Shown here: in pieces, positions 17,030-26,919 of the stretch
Layout: each line of letters opens with the position of its first letter
Position numbering within the stretch: position 1 is the stretch's first letter
Assembly: GCF_003719725.1 (NCBI RefSeq)
Contig: NZ_RIAX01000002.1
Coordinates: 248,001 to 312,000 of the forward strand
DNA: 64,000 nt
Origin: Planococcus salinus
Lineage (GTDB): Bacteria; Bacillota; Bacilli; Bacillales_A; Planococcaceae
Reading direction: 5' to 3'
Notes under the pieces: generated by a model
Seen by the model: only the letters and a program-made list of their open reading frames with translations
The model's database searches: none
Told to the model about the DNA's origin: nothing
Made by a program: the position numbers and the translations under genes

Positions 17030-19150
17030 TTAATCTTGTTGTTTCGCTGTTTCTTTTTCTTCTTTTTCTTCTTTCAAAACGGCTTTGCGGGATAGGTTGA
17101 CGCGTCCTTGGCGATCGATTTCGATGACTTTCACTTTCACGACATCGTCGAGTTTCAGCACGTCTTCCACTTCTTTTGTCCGTTCTTCCTGTATTTCAGA
17201 AATATGAAGCAATCCATCTTTTCCAGGGAACAGTTCAACAAAAGCGCCGAATTTTTCAATGCGTTTAACTTTGCCTTCGTAATACTCGCCCACTTTTGCT
17301 TCGCGGACGATGTTTTCGATCATTTCTTTCGCTTTCGAGTTCATTTCCTGATCAACCGAAGAAATGAAAATTGTACCGTCCTGCTCTGTATCGATCTTAA
17401 CACCCGTTTCATCAATGATCTTGTTGATCACTTTTCCGCCTGGCCCAATCACATCACGGATCTTGTCCGGGTTGATTTTGATCATAATGATTTTCGGTGC
17501 AAATGCAGACAATTGTCCCCGTGGTTCTGAAATGGTTGCCATCATCGACTCGAGAATATGAAGACGCCCAATTCTGGCTTGCGTCAATGCTTCTTCAAGA
17601 ATTTCACGGGACAAACCTTCGATTTTAATATCCATCTGCAGTGCCGTAATGCCTTCTGCAGTTCCGGCAACTTTGAAGTCCATATCCCCAAGGTGGTCTT
17701 CCATGCCCTGGATGTCAGACAATACGGTGTAGTTTTCACCTTTTTTCACAAGGCCCATTGCAATACCGGCGACCGGAGCTTTTATCGGAACCCCGGCATC
17801 CATCATCGCCAGAGTGGAAGCACAGATGCTGGCCTGCGAAGTAGATCCGTTTGACTCCAGAACTTCCGCCACTAAACGGATTGTGTAAGGGAATTCTTTT
17901 TCGTCCGGCACGACTGCTTCCAAAGCCCGTTCACCAAGTGCTCCGTGACCAATTTCGCGGCGTCCGGGACCACGAAGAAAACCAGTTTCCCCTACTGAAA
18001 ACAATGGGAAGTTGTAATGGTGCATAAAACGTTTCGTGTCTTCGATCCCCAGTCCGTCAATGATTTGGACGTCTCCAAGAGCTCCAAGTGTACAGATGCT
18101 CATGGCCTGTGTTTGTCCGCGTGTAAACAGTCCGGAACCGTGAGTCCGGTTCAAGATGCCAACTTCTGATGACAACGGACGAATTTCGGAAGGTCCTCTT
18201 CCGTCCGGACGGATTTTTTCATCCGTAATCAAACGGCGCACTTCCTCTTTCACCATTTGATCCAGAATCTGGCCAGCTTGTTTTTTCACTTCTTCATCTG
18301 ACTCTTCGTAAGCGGCCATCGCTTGTTCTTTCACTTGATTGATTGCATCGTTTCTGGCTTGCTTTTCATTGATTTGAACAGCTGCGTTCATGTCTGCTTC
18401 CACAGCTTCTTTCAGTGTGGCAGTCAATTCCGCATCCAATTCATACAGCTGGATTTCTGTTTTTTCTTTGCCGACTTCTGCCGCAATCTGTTCCTGGAAC
18501 GCAATCAATTTCTTGATTTCTTCGTGACCGAACATGATGGCTTCCAAAATGATGTCTTCAGAAACTTCTTTCGCTCCTGCTTCCACCATGTTGATTGCTT
18601 CTTTTGTACCGGCAACCGTTAAGTTGATAGAACTTTGCTCAAGCTGTTCATTTGTTGGGTTGATGATGTATTCACCGTCAATCATTCCGACAATGACACC
18701 GGCAATCGGTCCGCCGAACGGGATATCGGAAATCATCAATGACAGAGACGAACCGAACATGGCTGCCATTTCTGATGGGCAATCCTGGTCAACAGACATG
18801 ACCATCGAAATAACCTGGACTTCGTTGCGAAATCCATCAGGGAACAGCGGTCGGATTGGGCGGTCGATCAACCGGCTTGTCAGCGTCGCTTTTTCTGATG
18901 GCCGGCCTTCACGTTTGATGAAACCGCCGGGGATTTTCCCAACGGCGTACAGGCGCTCTTCATAATTGACCGTCAAAGGAAAGAAATCCAACGGTTTTGG
19001 TGATTTTGAAGCGGTTGCAGTGGAAAGAACTGCTGTATCGCCATAACGGATCAAAGCTGCCCCGTTTGCTTGTTTTGCCAATTGGCCGACCTCTACTTGC
19101 AATTCACGGCCTGCCCAATCGAATGTATAGACTTTTTTTGTTTGCTCCAT
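17030..19150 (-). CDS. pnp: Polyribonucleotide nucleotidyltransferase (PNPase)
   Basis: A 706-residue phosphorolytic 3'-to-5' exoribonuclease, part of the mRNA decay machinery. It has two RNase PH-like domains (about 15-225 and 310-540), a KH domain (about 550-615, with [12 protein letters not shown]) and an S1 domain (about 620-690, [18 protein letters not shown]). The C-terminus is a Lys/Glu-rich tail. The ATG at 19148-19150 has GAGAGGAG about eight bases upstream; an in-frame ATG seven codons earlier lacks a site. It is preceded by the rpsO terminator and followed by its own, so it is largely monocistronic. Confidence 0.95.
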   Translation of the reverse strand: MEQTKKVYTFDWAGRELQVEVGQLAKQANGAALIRYGDTAVLSTATASKSPKPLDFFPLTVNYEERLYAVGKIPGGFIKREGRPSEKATLTSRLIDRPIRPLFPDGFRNEVQVISMVMSVDQDCPSEMAAMFGSSLSLMISDIPFGGPIAGVIVGMIDGEYIINPTNEQLEQSSINLTVAGTKEAINMVEAGAKEVSEDIILEAIMFGHEEIKKLIAFQEQIAAEVGKEKTEIQLYELDAELTATLKEAVEADMNAAVQINEKQARNDAINQVKEQAMAAYEESDEEVKKQAGQILDQMVKEEVRRLITDEKIRPDGRGPSEIRPLSSEVGILNRTHGSGLFTRGQTQAMSICTLGALGDVQIIDGLGIEDTKRFMHHYNFPLFSVGETGFLRGPGRREIGHGALGERALEAVVPDEKEFPYTIRLVAEVLESNGSTSQASICASTLAMMDAGVPIKAPVAGIAMGLVKKGENYTVLSDIQGMEDHLGDMDFKVAGTAEGITALQMDIKIEGLSREILEEALTQARIGRLHILESMMATISEPRGQLSAFAPKIIMIKINPDKIRDVIGPGGKVINKIIDETGVKIDTEQDGTIFISSVDQEMNSKAKEMIENIVREAKVGEYYEGKVKRIEKFGAFVELFPGKDGLLHISEIQEERTKEVEDVLKLDDVVKVKVIEIDRQGRVNLSRKAVLKEEKEEKETAKQQD

Positions 19151-19204
19151 AATCGAGCTCCTCTCTTTCAATCTTAAAAGACTGCTTTTATGTATCCTTC
19201 TAGT

Positions 19205-19213
19205 AGTGTATCA
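19205..19213 (-). promoter_or_regulatory. Possible extended -10 promoter of pnp
   Basis: TGATACACT on the minus strand gives an extended -10 (TACACT, 19205-19210) between the rpsO terminator and pnp. The region 17 bases upstream reads TCGCAC, a poor -35. Confidence 0.35.
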
Positions 19214-19256
19214 AAAAAGGATAATCCGTGCGATTTATTGTAAAACTTTTATCCAT

Positions 19257-19285
19257 AAAGAAAAAGCGGGACGAATCCCGCTTTT
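19257..19285 (-). terminator. Terminator of rpsO
   Basis: Ten-base perfect stem (19262-19271 with 19276-19285, AAAAGCGGGA) with a TTCG tetraloop and T-rich tail, 11 bases after the rpsO stop. Confidence 0.93.
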
Positions 19286-19296
19286 ACTGGTTGTTA

Positions 19297-19566
19297 TTAT
19301 CGGCGTAGGCCTAGTTTTGAGATTAACTCACGATAGCTCTGTACATCGTTCTCGCGCAAGTATTTAAGCAAGTTACGACGGCGTCCAACCATTTTGAATA
19401 GACCACGACGTGAGTGGTGATCTTTCTTGTGGGTACGCAAGTGCTCGTTCAAGTTGTTGATGTCTTCTGTAAGAATGGCGATTTGAATTTCTGCAGAACC
19501 TGTGTCAGTATCATGCACTTTGAATTCATTGATCAATTCATTTTTACGTTCTTGTGTGATTGCCAT
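19297..19566 (-). CDS. rpsO: 30S ribosomal protein S15
   Basis: An 89-residue primary 16S rRNA-binding protein with the typical [20 protein letters not shown] and [19 protein letters not shown] stretches, and the family's usual length. The ATG follows AGGAGGTGG. It has its own extended -10 promoter, a leader of about 90 bases likely to be the S15 autoregulatory site, and a strong terminator, so it is a self-contained unit between ribF and pnp. Confidence 0.97.
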   Translation of the reverse strand: MAITQERKNELINEFKVHDTDTGSAEIQIAILTEDINNLNEHLRTHKKDHHSRRGLFKMVGRRRNLLKYLRENDVQSYRELISKLGLRR

Positions 19567-19656
19567 GCTGTTCCACCTCCTATTTCCTGATATCCCCTAT
19601 TACCGAGCAAACGTTGGTGATTCGAATTGCCAAGCAACGGTTTGTACTTTTAGTAC
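19567..19656 (-). promoter_or_regulatory. rpsO 5' leader, candidate S15 autoregulatory RNA
   Basis: The leader holds a short hairpin (GTAC-TAAAA-GTAC) and a larger stem closed by ACCG/CGGT that encloses TTGG/CCAA and the palindrome ATTCGAAT, ending just before the AGGAGGTGG ribosome-binding site. S15 is known to repress rpsO through leader structures in Bacilli. The match to a specific S15 leader class was not tested. Confidence 0.5.
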
Positions 19657-19662
19657 GGATAA

Positions 19663-19691
19663 ATCATAGCATAACAGTTTTTGAAAATCAA
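19663..19691 (-). promoter_or_regulatory. Promoter of rpsO
   Basis: TTGATT (19686-19691), 17 bases, TATGAT (19663-19668), with TG one base before the -10 (extended -10). It overlaps the very end of the ribF intergenic region. Confidence 0.8.
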
Positions 19692-19701
19692 CTGAGGACC
19701 T

Positions 19702-20646
19702 TCACTTTCCAAAAAAACGGACAGCTTCTGCTTTATCCTGTTCTATCTGTTTTTTCAACTCTTCGATGCCGGCAAACTTTCGTTCATCACGGATGCGGCG
19801 ATGCCATTCCACAACGACCTGTTCTCCGTAGATGGAGCGCTCAAAGTCGAAAATGTGAACTTCAATGGTCAGCTTTTTCACATCCGGATTATTGAAAGTC
19901 GGTTTGAAGCCGATATTGCAAACCCCTTCATAAAACTGGCCCTGAACTTCGATCCGTACAGCATATACTCCCCGGCCGGGCACAAAAGTGCCCAGTTCCG
20001 GCTCTACATTAGCTGTTGGAAAACCGATTGTACGCCCTCTTTTGTCGCCATTGACGACTGTCCCTTCCACTTGAAACGGACGTCCGAGAAGACGGCATAC
20101 CTGTCCGACTTCGCCTTCCTTCAACAGACCGCGAATCCTTGTGGAACTGATTTTCTCTTCGTCATCTATCATTTTATCAATGACCGATACACCAAAGCTG
20201 CCTTGGCCGAATTGTTTCATCATTTCCATATCGCCCTTTCCTTTACGCCCGAAAGAGTAATCGAAACCGGCTGTGACATGGACAACCTGCAGTCCCTTTA
20301 TAAAGACATCAATAAACTGGTCCGGAGTCAATTGGGCAAATTCCGAAGTAAAACGCACAATAAAACAAACATCCACACCCATGTCTTCAAGAATTTTCAT
20401 CTTTTGGTGAAGTGGCGTGATATAGAAAACTTCTTCTTTTCTGCCTCCCAGCACAAGGGAAGGGTGCGGATCGAATGTCATGACGGCTGATTTTACCTGA
20501 AGTTCCTTTGCCCGTTCGATTGCTTCATGAATAACGTGTTGATGACCTTTATGTACACCATCAAAAAAACCGAGTGCCAGGGATAATCGCCCCAGGTCCG
20601 TTTCTGGCTTGATGTGGTTTGGGTAATTCAAATGGATAATTTTCAT
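19702..20646 (-). CDS. ribF: Bifunctional riboflavin kinase/FMN adenylyltransferase
   Basis: A 314-residue cytosolic enzyme that makes FMN from riboflavin and FAD from FMN. The N-terminal nucleotidyltransferase domain (1-185) has GFFDGVHKGHQHV near residue 27 and STRIRGLLKEG near 168. The C-terminal kinase domain (186-314) has GRTIGFPTANV. The gene is called ribC in B. subtilis. It starts one base after the truB stop, with GAGGTG upstream, so the two are co-transcribed. No FMN riboswitch is seen. Confidence 0.93.
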   Translation of the reverse strand: MKIIHLNYPNHIKPETDLGRLSLALGFFDGVHKGHQHVIHEAIERAKELQVKSAVMTFDPHPSLVLGGRKEEVFYITPLHQKMKILEDMGVDVCFIVRFTSEFAQLTPDQFIDVFIKGLQVVHVTAGFDYSFGRKGKGDMEMMKQFGQGSFGVSVIDKMIDDEEKISSTRIRGLLKEGEVGQVCRLLGRPFQVEGTVVNGDKRGRTIGFPTANVEPELGTFVPGRGVYAVRIEVQGQFYEGVCNIGFKPTFNNPDVKKLTIEVHIFDFERSIYGEQVVVEWHRRIRDERKFAGIEELKKQIEQDKAEAVRFFGK

Positions 20647-20647
20647 C

Positions 20648-21577
20648 TTACACCTCGTCCGCTGTCGGAAATCCGAACATTTTTTCCGGCTTCATTTTGT
20701 CCGCTTTTTCAGGATGTCTTTTATAAAGCGCCACGGCCTCGCCTTTTACTGTAAAGACCATCTTATCATGCTCTTTCAATAAAACATGGCGGTCAAGAAC
20801 TTGGCCATTTTTAACAGCAAACAGGTCTTTTTCTTCGATTTCTGCAAATGGGAAGGCGCTTAATCCGTAATCCAACGGTTTCAAAAATCTGCCGATATCT
20901 TCATTTTGAGCAAGTTCAGCCACTTCGGCAAGTGTTATGCAATCATTTCTTTCAAATTTCCCCGACTCCGTCCTTGTCAATCTGGACATATGAGCCGGAT
21001 AACCCAAAGCTTCCCCTATCTGAACAGCGAGCGTCCGGATATACGTACCTTTCCCGCAGCTGATCCGGATGGCAAATTTCAATTCTTTCCCCCGCCATTC
21101 CTGCCGGTCTTCAAGCAACTCGATCTTCTGGATGGCAACCGTCCGTTTCGGCCGCTCCACCTGTATGCCCTGTCTGGCATATTCATACAGTTTTTTTCCG
21201 TTTACTTTGACTGCCGAGTACATAGGCGGCGTTTGAGTGATATATCCTGTCAGCCCCTCCAATACCTGGAGCAGCTGCTGTCTTGTGACTTGTTTGTCGC
21301 TGGTGTCCTGTTCGACGATTGTACCGGTGGCATCTTCCGTTTCCGTCGAGTAGCCGATTGTCACTTCTGCTTCGTATGTCTTTCCCTGATCGGTGATATA
21401 CTCGGCGACTTTCGTCGCTCGGCCAATGCATATCGGCAGCACTCCGTCCACTGCCGGGTCTAAAGTTCCCGTATGGCCGATTTTTTTGGTCTTTAAAATT
21501 TTCCGTAGTTTAAAGACGCAATCATGCGATGTCATGCCCTGTTCTTTCCATAACGGAAGGATGCCGTTAAGTGCCAT
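20648..21577 (-). CDS. truB: tRNA pseudouridine-55 synthase TruB
   Basis: A 309-residue enzyme converting U55 of the tRNA T-loop to pseudouridine. The catalytic Asp lies in HTGTLDPAVDGVLPI near residue 38, and the tail (about 240-309) is the PUA-like region. The ATG at 21575-21577 follows GGGAGTTG by several bases; 14 extra in-frame codons upstream overlap the rbfA terminator and are not supported. It leads a truB-ribF pair after that terminator. Confidence 0.93.
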   Translation of the reverse strand: MALNGILPLWKEQGMTSHDCVFKLRKILKTKKIGHTGTLDPAVDGVLPICIGRATKVAEYITDQGKTYEAEVTIGYSTETEDATGTIVEQDTSDKQVTRQQLLQVLEGLTGYITQTPPMYSAVKVNGKKLYEYARQGIQVERPKRTVAIQKIELLEDRQEWRGKELKFAIRISCGKGTYIRTLAVQIGEALGYPAHMSRLTRTESGKFERNDCITLAEVAELAQNEDIGRFLKPLDYGLSAFPFAEIEEKDLFAVKNGQVLDRHVLLKEHDKMVFTVKGEAVALYKRHPEKADKMKPEKMFGFPTADEV

Positions 21578-21602
21578 TCGTTTCAACTCCCTTTTGGTAT
21601 GT

Positions 21603-21640
21603 AAAAAAAGCCTGCCCATCTAATAAATTAGACAGCAGGC
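21603..21640 (-). terminator. Terminator of the rimP-rbfA operon
   Basis: GCCTGC/GCAGGC outer stem (21610-21615 with 21635-21640) stacked on an inner TCTAAT/ATTAGA stem, followed by seven T on the minus strand. It lies just after rbfA. Confidence 0.9.
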
Positions 21641-21646
21641 CTTTGG

Positions 21647-22000
21647 TTATTGATCTTCTCTCGGTTCTTTTATGTCACGCAAAAGCGAATCGATGCGATT
21701 GCCATAGGCAATCGAGGAATCAAATTCAAACGCCAACTCAGGCGTCTTGCGCAAACGGATCCGCTGACCGATTTCCGAACGGATAAACCCCTTGGATTTC
21801 GACAAGCCAAGCAATGTCTGTTCCTTTACATCGTCATCACCTAAAACACTGATATAAACAGTAGCCTGTTGGAGATCTCCCGTAACCTCAACATCCGTTA
21901 CAGTGACAAATCCAATGCGAGGATCTTTCAGCTTCCGGCTGATAATTTCACTAAGCTCTTTTTTCATCTGCTCAGCTACTCGATTCGAGCGCATAGTCAT
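21647..22000 (-). CDS. rbfA: 30S ribosome-binding factor A
   Basis: A 117-residue KH-fold protein that assists maturation of the 16S rRNA 5' end. [20 protein letters not shown] at the N-terminus and YISVLGD and [15 protein letters not shown] later are typical. The ATG at 21998-22000 follows GAGGTGA by seven bases. It is the last gene of rimP-nusA-rnpM-ylxQ-infB-ylxP-rbfA. Confidence 0.94.
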   Translation of the reverse strand: MTMRSNRVAEQMKKELSEIISRKLKDPRIGFVTVTDVEVTGDLQQATVYISVLGDDDVKEQTLLGLSKSKGFIRSEIGQRIRLRKTPELAFEFDSSIAYGNRIDSLLRDIKEPREDQ

Positions 22001-22018
22001 TGCTTCTTCACCTCGTTC

Positions 22019-22297
22019 TCACAAATATTCTTTTTGGATATCAATACATTCCCAGGCAGGGTTGCTTTCCAGGTAGTATAACACATGATCCATTTCTTTT
22101 TCGGCCGCCTCTTTCGAAGAAGAAACCGTCACAAAAGCAATGCGTGTGCGCTGCCATACATTCTGGTGCTCAATCTCTGCCGCGGAAACATTGAATTTTT
22201 GTTTTGTGCGGGTCAACATACTTTTGACTACCGCCCTTTTTTCTTTCAACGAATGCGCTGTTGGTATGAAGAACTCGCATTCCATATATACAATCAT
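22019..22297 (-). CDS. ylxP: DUF503 protein YlxP
   Basis: A 92-residue conserved protein of unknown function, always found between infB and rbfA in Bacilli. It begins [20 protein letters not shown] and is probably a small alpha/beta cytosolic protein. Its ATG overlaps the infB stop by four bases (ATGA), so translation is coupled. Context suggests a role in translation initiation or ribosome assembly, but nothing in the sequence shows an activity. Confidence 0.88.
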   Translation of the reverse strand: MIVYMECEFFIPTAHSLKEKRAVVKSMLTRTKQKFNVSAAEIEHQNVWQRTRIAFVTVSSSKEAAEKEMDHVLYYLESNPAWECIDIQKEYL

Positions 22298-24540
22298 TTC
22301 CGTTTGATTTCTTCCATTACAAACGCTTCAATAATGTCCATTTCTTTCACATCGTTGAAGTTTTTGATGGTAATCCCGCATTCATAGCCTTTGGCCACTT
22401 CTTTGGCATCATCTTTAAATCGTTTCAAAGTGTCGATTTCGCCTTCGAATACGACAATGCCTTCGCGGATGACTCGAACACCGCTGTCTCTGGTGATTTT
22501 GCCTTCCGTTACGTAACTTCCTGCAATGGTGCCGACTTTGGAGACTTTAAATGTACTCCGGACTTCAGCCTGCCCAATCACTTTCTCTTCGAATTCCGGA
22601 TCCAATAAGCCTTTCATGGCAGACTCAATTTCTTCGATCACTTTGTAAATGATCCGGTGCAGACGAATATCGACGCCTTCCGCTTCTGCCGCTCTTTTCG
22701 CATTGACATCCGGACGAACGTTGAAACCGATCACGATCGCGTTTGAAGCAGCCGCAAGGGAAATATCGGACTCTGTGATAGCGCCGGCGCCAGTGTGAAT
22801 AATCTTGACGTTGACTCCTTCAACATCAATCTTCATCAATGAAGCGGCCATAGCTTCAACAGCACCTTGAACATCCGCTTTGACGATCAAGTTCAGCTCT
22901 TTCATCTCGCCTTGTTTCAATTGATCAAATAAATTGTCAAGCGTCACCCGGTTCTTTTCAGAACGCTGCTCCTGAAGAGCGGAGGTTGAACGGGATTCTC
23001 CAATTTGACGGGCCGTTTTTTCATCTTCAAAAACAACGAAACGGTCTCCCGCCTGCGGCACATCATTCAAGCCGGTGATTTCAACCGGTGTCGACGGTCC
23101 TGCGTCTTTTACCCGACGGCCGATGTCTGAAACCATTGCACGGACTCTGCCATGTGTGTTGCCGACTACAATTGGATCACCGACATTCAATGTTCCATCC
23201 TGTACAAGCAATGTTGCTACCGATCCGCGTCCTTTATCAAGTTCCGCTTCGATAACCGTACCGATTGCACGGCGGTTTGGATTGGCTTTCAATTCCCCAA
23301 CTTCGGAAACAAGTAAAATCATTTCAAGAAGCTGATCGATTCCTTCCCCCTGCAACGCAGAAATTGGTACGAAGATGGTCTCGCCACCCCATGCTTCCGG
23401 CACCAAACCATGTTCAGTCAATTCCTGCATGACACGGTCAGGGTTCGCGCTTGGTTTGTCCATTTTATTGACGGCAATGATGATCGGCACTTCGGCAGCT
23501 TTCGCATGGTTGATCGCTTCCACTGTCTGTGGCATGACACCATCATCTGCTGCTACCACGATAATTGCCAAATCCGTTACTTTAGCTCCCCGTGCACGCA
23601 TGGTCGTAAACGCAGCGTGGCCAGGTGTATCCAAAAATGTAATTTTCTTACCGTTTTCCACCACTTGGTACGCTCCGATATGCTGAGTGATTCCCCCAGC
23701 TTCACCGGCTGTAACTTTTGTGTGCCGGATTGAATCAAGCAAAGTTGTTTTCCCGTGGTCAACGTGTCCCATGATGGTCACTACCGGCGGGCGTTCTTCT
23801 TTTTGCTCTTCAATTTCAGGCTCGAAGTAAATTTCCAGATCTGTTTTGTCAACCAGAATTTCTTCTTCCACTTCCACATCGTATTCAGCGCAAATCAATT
23901 CAATTGCATCTTTATCCAGTTCCTGGTTAATCGTCGCCATGACACCAAGCATGAATAATTTTTTGATGATTTCAGACGGCTCGCGTCCTAATTTTTTTGC
24001 CAGCTCTGCTACTGTCAATGACTCAGTGAACGTGATTTTAGCCGGTAATTCTTTTTCTTTTCTTGGCATTGGCGGCATCGGATTAGCCGGCCGTTGCTGT
24101 TTCCCTTTCCGGTTGCGGTTTTGGCCACCGCGGCCCGGTCCGCCGCCTCCAGGACGATTTGACGAGCGCTGACCTGGTCCTGCTGAGGGTTTAGCCGCTT
24201 TCGGTGTGAAGTTTGAACCTTTTGCTCCGGCAGGACGGTTCTGGCTTTGGCCTGCAGGACGCGGCTGGCCTTGCCCTTGAGGACGGTTCTGGCCTTGAGA
24301 ACGGTTTTGTCCCTGGCCTTGAGGACGAGATGCCCCTTTGTTTTGCTGGCGGTTTTGTGCTTGAGGACGCTGCCCCTGTGCAGTTTTTTTGTAAATGCCA
24401 TCCAATTTGGAAACAGCAGTTGGCTCTAATGTTGCCATATGGTTTGCCACTTCAATATTCAGCTTTGATAACTGCTGGATGATTTCTTTGCTTGGCTTAT
24501 CTACTTTTTTAGCGTATTCATGTACTCGAATTTTGGTCAT
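22294..24540 (-). CDS. infB: Translation initiation factor IF-2
   Basis: A 748-residue GTPase that brings initiator tRNA to the 30S subunit. It has an IF2_N domain (1-52), a low-complexity Gln/Gly/Pro/Arg/Asn region (54-160), a second IF2_N domain (165-215), the G domain with G1 GHVDHGKT (258-265) and NKMD, then domains II-IV. The ATG at 24538-24540 follows GGGGGTGA by four bases. The low-complexity region contains tandem variants of the heptapeptide-like unit QGQNRPQ and is basic, as expected for a flexible linker. It is longer than the B. subtilis protein by about 30 residues, mostly in that linker. Confidence 0.96.
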   Translation of the reverse strand: MTKIRVHEYAKKVDKPSKEIIQQLSKLNIEVANHMATLEPTAVSKLDGIYKKTAQGQRPQAQNRQQNKGASRPQGQGQNRSQGQNRPQGQGQPRPAGQSQNRPAGAKGSNFTPKAAKPSAGPGQRSSNRPGGGGPGRGGQNRNRKGKQQRPANPMPPMPRKEKELPAKITFTESLTVAELAKKLGREPSEIIKKLFMLGVMATINQELDKDAIELICAEYDVEVEEEILVDKTDLEIYFEPEIEEQKEERPPVVTIMGHVDHGKTTLLDSIRHTKVTAGEAGGITQHIGAYQVVENGKKITFLDTPGHAAFTTMRARGAKVTDLAIIVVAADDGVMPQTVEAINHAKAAEVPIIIAVNKMDKPSANPDRVMQELTEHGLVPEAWGGETIFVPISALQGEGIDQLLEMILLVSEVGELKANPNRRAIGTVIEAELDKGRGSVATLLVQDGTLNVGDPIVVGNTHGRVRAMVSDIGRRVKDAGPSTPVEITGLNDVPQAGDRFVVFEDEKTARQIGESRSTSALQEQRSEKNRVTLDNLFDQLKQGEMKELNLIVKADVQGAVEAMAASLMKIDVEGVNVKIIHTGAGAITESDISLAAASNAIVIGFNVRPDVNAKRAAEAEGVDIRLHRIIYKVIEEIESAMKGLLDPEFEEKVIGQAEVRSTFKVSKVGTIAGSYVTEGKITRDSGVRVIREGIVVFEGEIDTLKRFKDDAKEVAKGYECGITIKNFNDVKEMDIIEAFVMEEIKRK

Positions 24541-24544
24541 CTGC

Positions 24545-24862
24545 TCACCCCCGGTTATTTTCATCGAATAAGCTTGTCAGTTTTTTAGCAAACCCAGCAT
24601 CTGTGATTGCAATAATGACTCGCTCTTCTTTGCCGATTGCATGTCCAAGTTCGAAACGGGTTCCGAAAACTTGGAGATCGACTTTGTATGTGCTGCATTT
24701 GTCATGCAGCTTCTTGTTTGTATTGTCTGAAGCATCTTCAGACACAATGACCATTTTGGCATTGCCTTTGCGTACTTCATTGAGCACCAGTTCCTCGCCC
24801 GTAATAGTCATTCGTGCGCGGGTGGCTAACCCCAGTAATTGAAGAATTTTTTGTTTCGTCAT
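24545..24862 (-). CDS. ylxQ: L7Ae-family RNA-binding protein YlxQ
   Basis: A 105-residue member of the L7Ae/L30e group (also called RplGB), which binds kink-turn RNA. The core [17 protein letters not shown] and the C-terminal [19 protein letters not shown] are typical. Its ATG overlaps the rnpM stop by four bases and infB starts four bases after its stop. The RNA partner is not known from sequence. Confidence 0.9.
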   Translation of the reverse strand: MTKQKILQLLGLATRARMTITGEELVLNEVRKGNAKMVIVSEDASDNTNKKLHDKCSTYKVDLQVFGTRFELGHAIGKEERVIIAITDAGFAKKLTSLFDENNRG

Positions 24863-25140
24863 TTTTTCAACTGCTCTCTTAATACGACGCGTGTCAACTC
24901 ATCATAGATTTCATCCGGAATTTTTGTTTCAAGTTGGTTGTCCAGCACTTTTTTCTTGCGGGCTATGGCTATTGCCTCTTCAGATTTGGATACATAAGCG
25001 CCGCGACCTGATTTTTTCCCTGTCACATCGACGCTTACCTGTCCTTCTTTCGAGCGGACCACCCGGATCATTTCTTTTTTAGGATGCATCTCCCCTGTAG
25101 CTACACATTTCCTCAGCGGGATTTTCTTTTGTAGAGCCAA
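24859..25140 (-). CDS. rnpM: YlxR/RnpM RNA-binding protein
   Basis: A 93-residue basic protein of the YlxR family, recently linked to RNase P modulation in B. subtilis. LRKCVATGEMHPKKEMIRVV and GKKSGRGAYVSKSEEAI are the signature blocks. The start is a TTG at 25138-25140, preceded by AAAGGTGA with six bases between. It lies between nusA and ylxQ and overlaps the latter. Confidence 0.9.
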   Translation of the reverse strand: MALQKKIPLRKCVATGEMHPKKEMIRVVRSKEGQVSVDVTGKKSGRGAYVSKSEEAIAIARKKKVLDNQLETKIPDEIYDELTRVVLREQLKK

Positions 25141-25160
25141 CGGACATCACCTTTTCTACA

Positions 25161-26288
25161 TTATTCTTTTTCTTCGTAAAAATCAAAGTCATCGCTGTCA
25201 TCACTGGATTGAAGTAATTCAGTGTTGGCATTTGGATTCGGGTAAATTCCCAATTCACGGGCATCCGATTCACTCTTGATATCGATTTTCCAGCCAGTCA
25301 GTTTGGCAGCGAGACGGGCATTCTGGCCGCGCTTGCCGATAGCCAGAGACAGCTGATAATCGGGAACGATGACCGTGGTGGACTTGTCTTCTTCGTTCAC
25401 TTGGACATCCAATACTTTTGAAGGACTCAATGCATTTGCCACAAAGACCACCGGTTCTTCGGACCATTCCACAATATCAATCTTTTCTCCGCTCAGCTCG
25501 TTGACAATCGTCTGTACACGGGCTCCTTTTGCCCCTACGCAGGAACCGACAGGGTCGATTTCTTCGTTATGCGCATGCACAGAGATTTTTGAACGGTCGC
25601 CTGCTTCGCGTGCAATTGACTTGATCTCCACAATGCCATCATAAATTTCCGGCACTTCCGTTTCAAACAAGCGGCGCAGCAGCCCTGGATGTGTACGTGA
25701 TACAAATACTTGCGGACCACGTGTTGTGCGTTCCACTTTCGTAATATAGACTTTGATGCGGTCATGGGGCTGGTAAGATTCGTTCGGCATCTGCTCGGTT
25801 TGCGGCAGGACCGCCTCCACTTTTCCAAGACCTACATACAAATTGCGCGCATCCATCCGCTCGACAATGCCGTTGACGATATCATCGGCACGATCCACGA
25901 ATTCTTCAAACACCAGACCGCGTTCCGCTTCGCGTACACGCTGGGTCACAACCTGTTTGGCCGTCTGTGCGGCGATGCGGCCGAAGTTGCGCGGCGTCAC
26001 TTCTTCCTCCACCACATCTCCGATTTCGTAGGCAGGATTGATCGCCTTAGCTTCCTCCAAAGAGATCTGCAAGCGCTCATCTTCCACTTCTTCCACTACA
26101 TCTTTGCGGGAATATACCAACATCGTTCCCGTACTTAAATTCAAATCCACACGAACATTCTGGGCTTGGTTAAAATTGCGTTTATACGCTGTCACCAATG
26201 CCGCTTCGATTGCTTCAATCAGCACCTCGCGCGAAATCCCTTTTTGTTTTTCCAATGCATCCAAAGCATCTAATAACTCACTGCTCAT
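25161..26288 (-). CDS. nusA: Transcription factor NusA
   Basis: A 375-residue RNA polymerase-associated factor that stimulates pausing and intrinsic termination. It has an N-terminal polymerase-binding domain (1-125), S1 (about 130-200), and KH1 and KH2 (about 205-345), including [15 protein letters not shown] and [14 protein letters not shown] short acidic tail ([14 protein letters not shown]) follows; the enterobacterial AR domains are absent, as expected in Firmicutes. It lies between rimP and rnpM. The operon leader carries a terminator-like hairpin with an interrupted U-tract that may respond to NusA. Confidence 0.95.
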   Translation of the reverse strand: MSSELLDALDALEKQKGISREVLIEAIEAALVTAYKRNFNQAQNVRVDLNLSTGTMLVYSRKDVVEEVEDERLQISLEEAKAINPAYEIGDVVEEEVTPRNFGRIAAQTAKQVVTQRVREAERGLVFEEFVDRADDIVNGIVERMDARNLYVGLGKVEAVLPQTEQMPNESYQPHDRIKVYITKVERTTRGPQVFVSRTHPGLLRRLFETEVPEIYDGIVEIKSIAREAGDRSKISVHAHNEEIDPVGSCVGAKGARVQTIVNELSGEKIDIVEWSEEPVVFVANALSPSKVLDVQVNEEDKSTTVIVPDYQLSLAIGKRGQNARLAAKLTGWKIDIKSESDARELGIYPNPNANTELLQSSDDSDDFDFYEEKE

Positions 26289-26309
26289 TTATATTCACTC
26301 CCAGGTTCT

Positions 26310-26795
26310 TCAATCAGGTTTTACAGAAAAATCAATGGCAAGACGGATAACAGCTATTTTTTGCCGTGGTATGACGATTGTTTTTCTGCGTGTTTTGATT
26401 TTGATTTCAATTTCAACTTGTTCTTCATTATACGATTTCAAGTAACCTTCGAATTCCTTTGCGTCCTCGATTGGTTCATAGGTCTTGATGTAAATGAATT
26501 TGCCCACAGCATCCGCGTAATCTTTTTCTTTCTTCAATGGCCGTTCTGCTCCTGGTGAAGATACTTCCAGGAAGTAATTTTGCTCGATTGGATCGATTTC
26601 ATCCAAAATCTCACTGAGTCTTTCACTGACCAGTGCACATTGTTCAATATCAATCGGCGCTTCCGGATTATCCACATAAACACGCAGGAACCAGCTGCGC
26701 CCTTCTTTGACAAACTCTATATCCACGAGTTCCAGATTCAATTCATCAATAATAGGTTGTGCGATTTCTTCCACTTTATCTGTAATTTTGCTCAT
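26310..26795 (-). CDS. rimP: Ribosome maturation factor RimP
   Basis: A 161-residue protein required for 30S subunit maturation (YlxS in B. subtilis). The N-terminal domain has ELVDIEFVKEGRSWFLRVYVD and the C-terminal SH3-like domain follows YFLEVSSPGAERPL. The ATG at 26793-26795 follows GGGAGG by six bases. The frame stays open about 100 codons upstream but runs through the leader hairpin and promoter and is not coding. It leads the rimP-nusA-rnpM-ylxQ-infB-ylxP-rbfA operon. Confidence 0.93.
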   Translation of the reverse strand: MSKITDKVEEIAQPIIDELNLELVDIEFVKEGRSWFLRVYVDNPEAPIDIEQCALVSERLSEILDEIDPIEQNYFLEVSSPGAERPLKKEKDYADAVGKFIYIKTYEPIEDAKEFEGYLKSYNEEQVEIEIKIKTRRKTIVIPRQKIAVIRLAIDFSVKPD

Positions 26796-26821
26796 ACATT
26801 GCCTCCCGCCAAATTTTGCCA

Positions 26822-26854
26822 TAACAACAGAAAAGAGCGGGAGAACCCACTCTT
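26822..26854 (-). terminator. Terminator-like attenuator in the rimP-nusA leader
   Basis: Nine-base stem (26833-26841 with 26846-26854, AAGAGTGGG pairing CCCGCTCTT with one G-U) and a TTCT loop, followed by the broken U-tract TTCTGTTGTT. It lies downstream of the rimP promoter, inside the transcribed leader, so it can attenuate the operon as well as end polC transcripts. Confidence 0.7.
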
Positions 26855-26886
26855 CTGCGACAGAGCTATCAGTAAATGTTACTACA

Positions 26887-26915
26887 ATAATACCATACGC
26901 CCCTGTTTCATGCAA
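26887..26915 (-). promoter_or_regulatory. Promoter of the rimP-nusA-infB operon
   Basis: TTGCAT (26910-26915), 17 bases, TATTAT (26887-26892), with TG one base before the -10. It begins five bases after the polC stop codon. Confidence 0.75.
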
Positions 26916-26919
26916 CTGA

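Noticed and set aside
24060..24380. CRISPR or tandem-repeat locus
   Set aside because: The repetition is in frame within infB and encodes the IF-2 linker; units are short and imperfect with no spacers.
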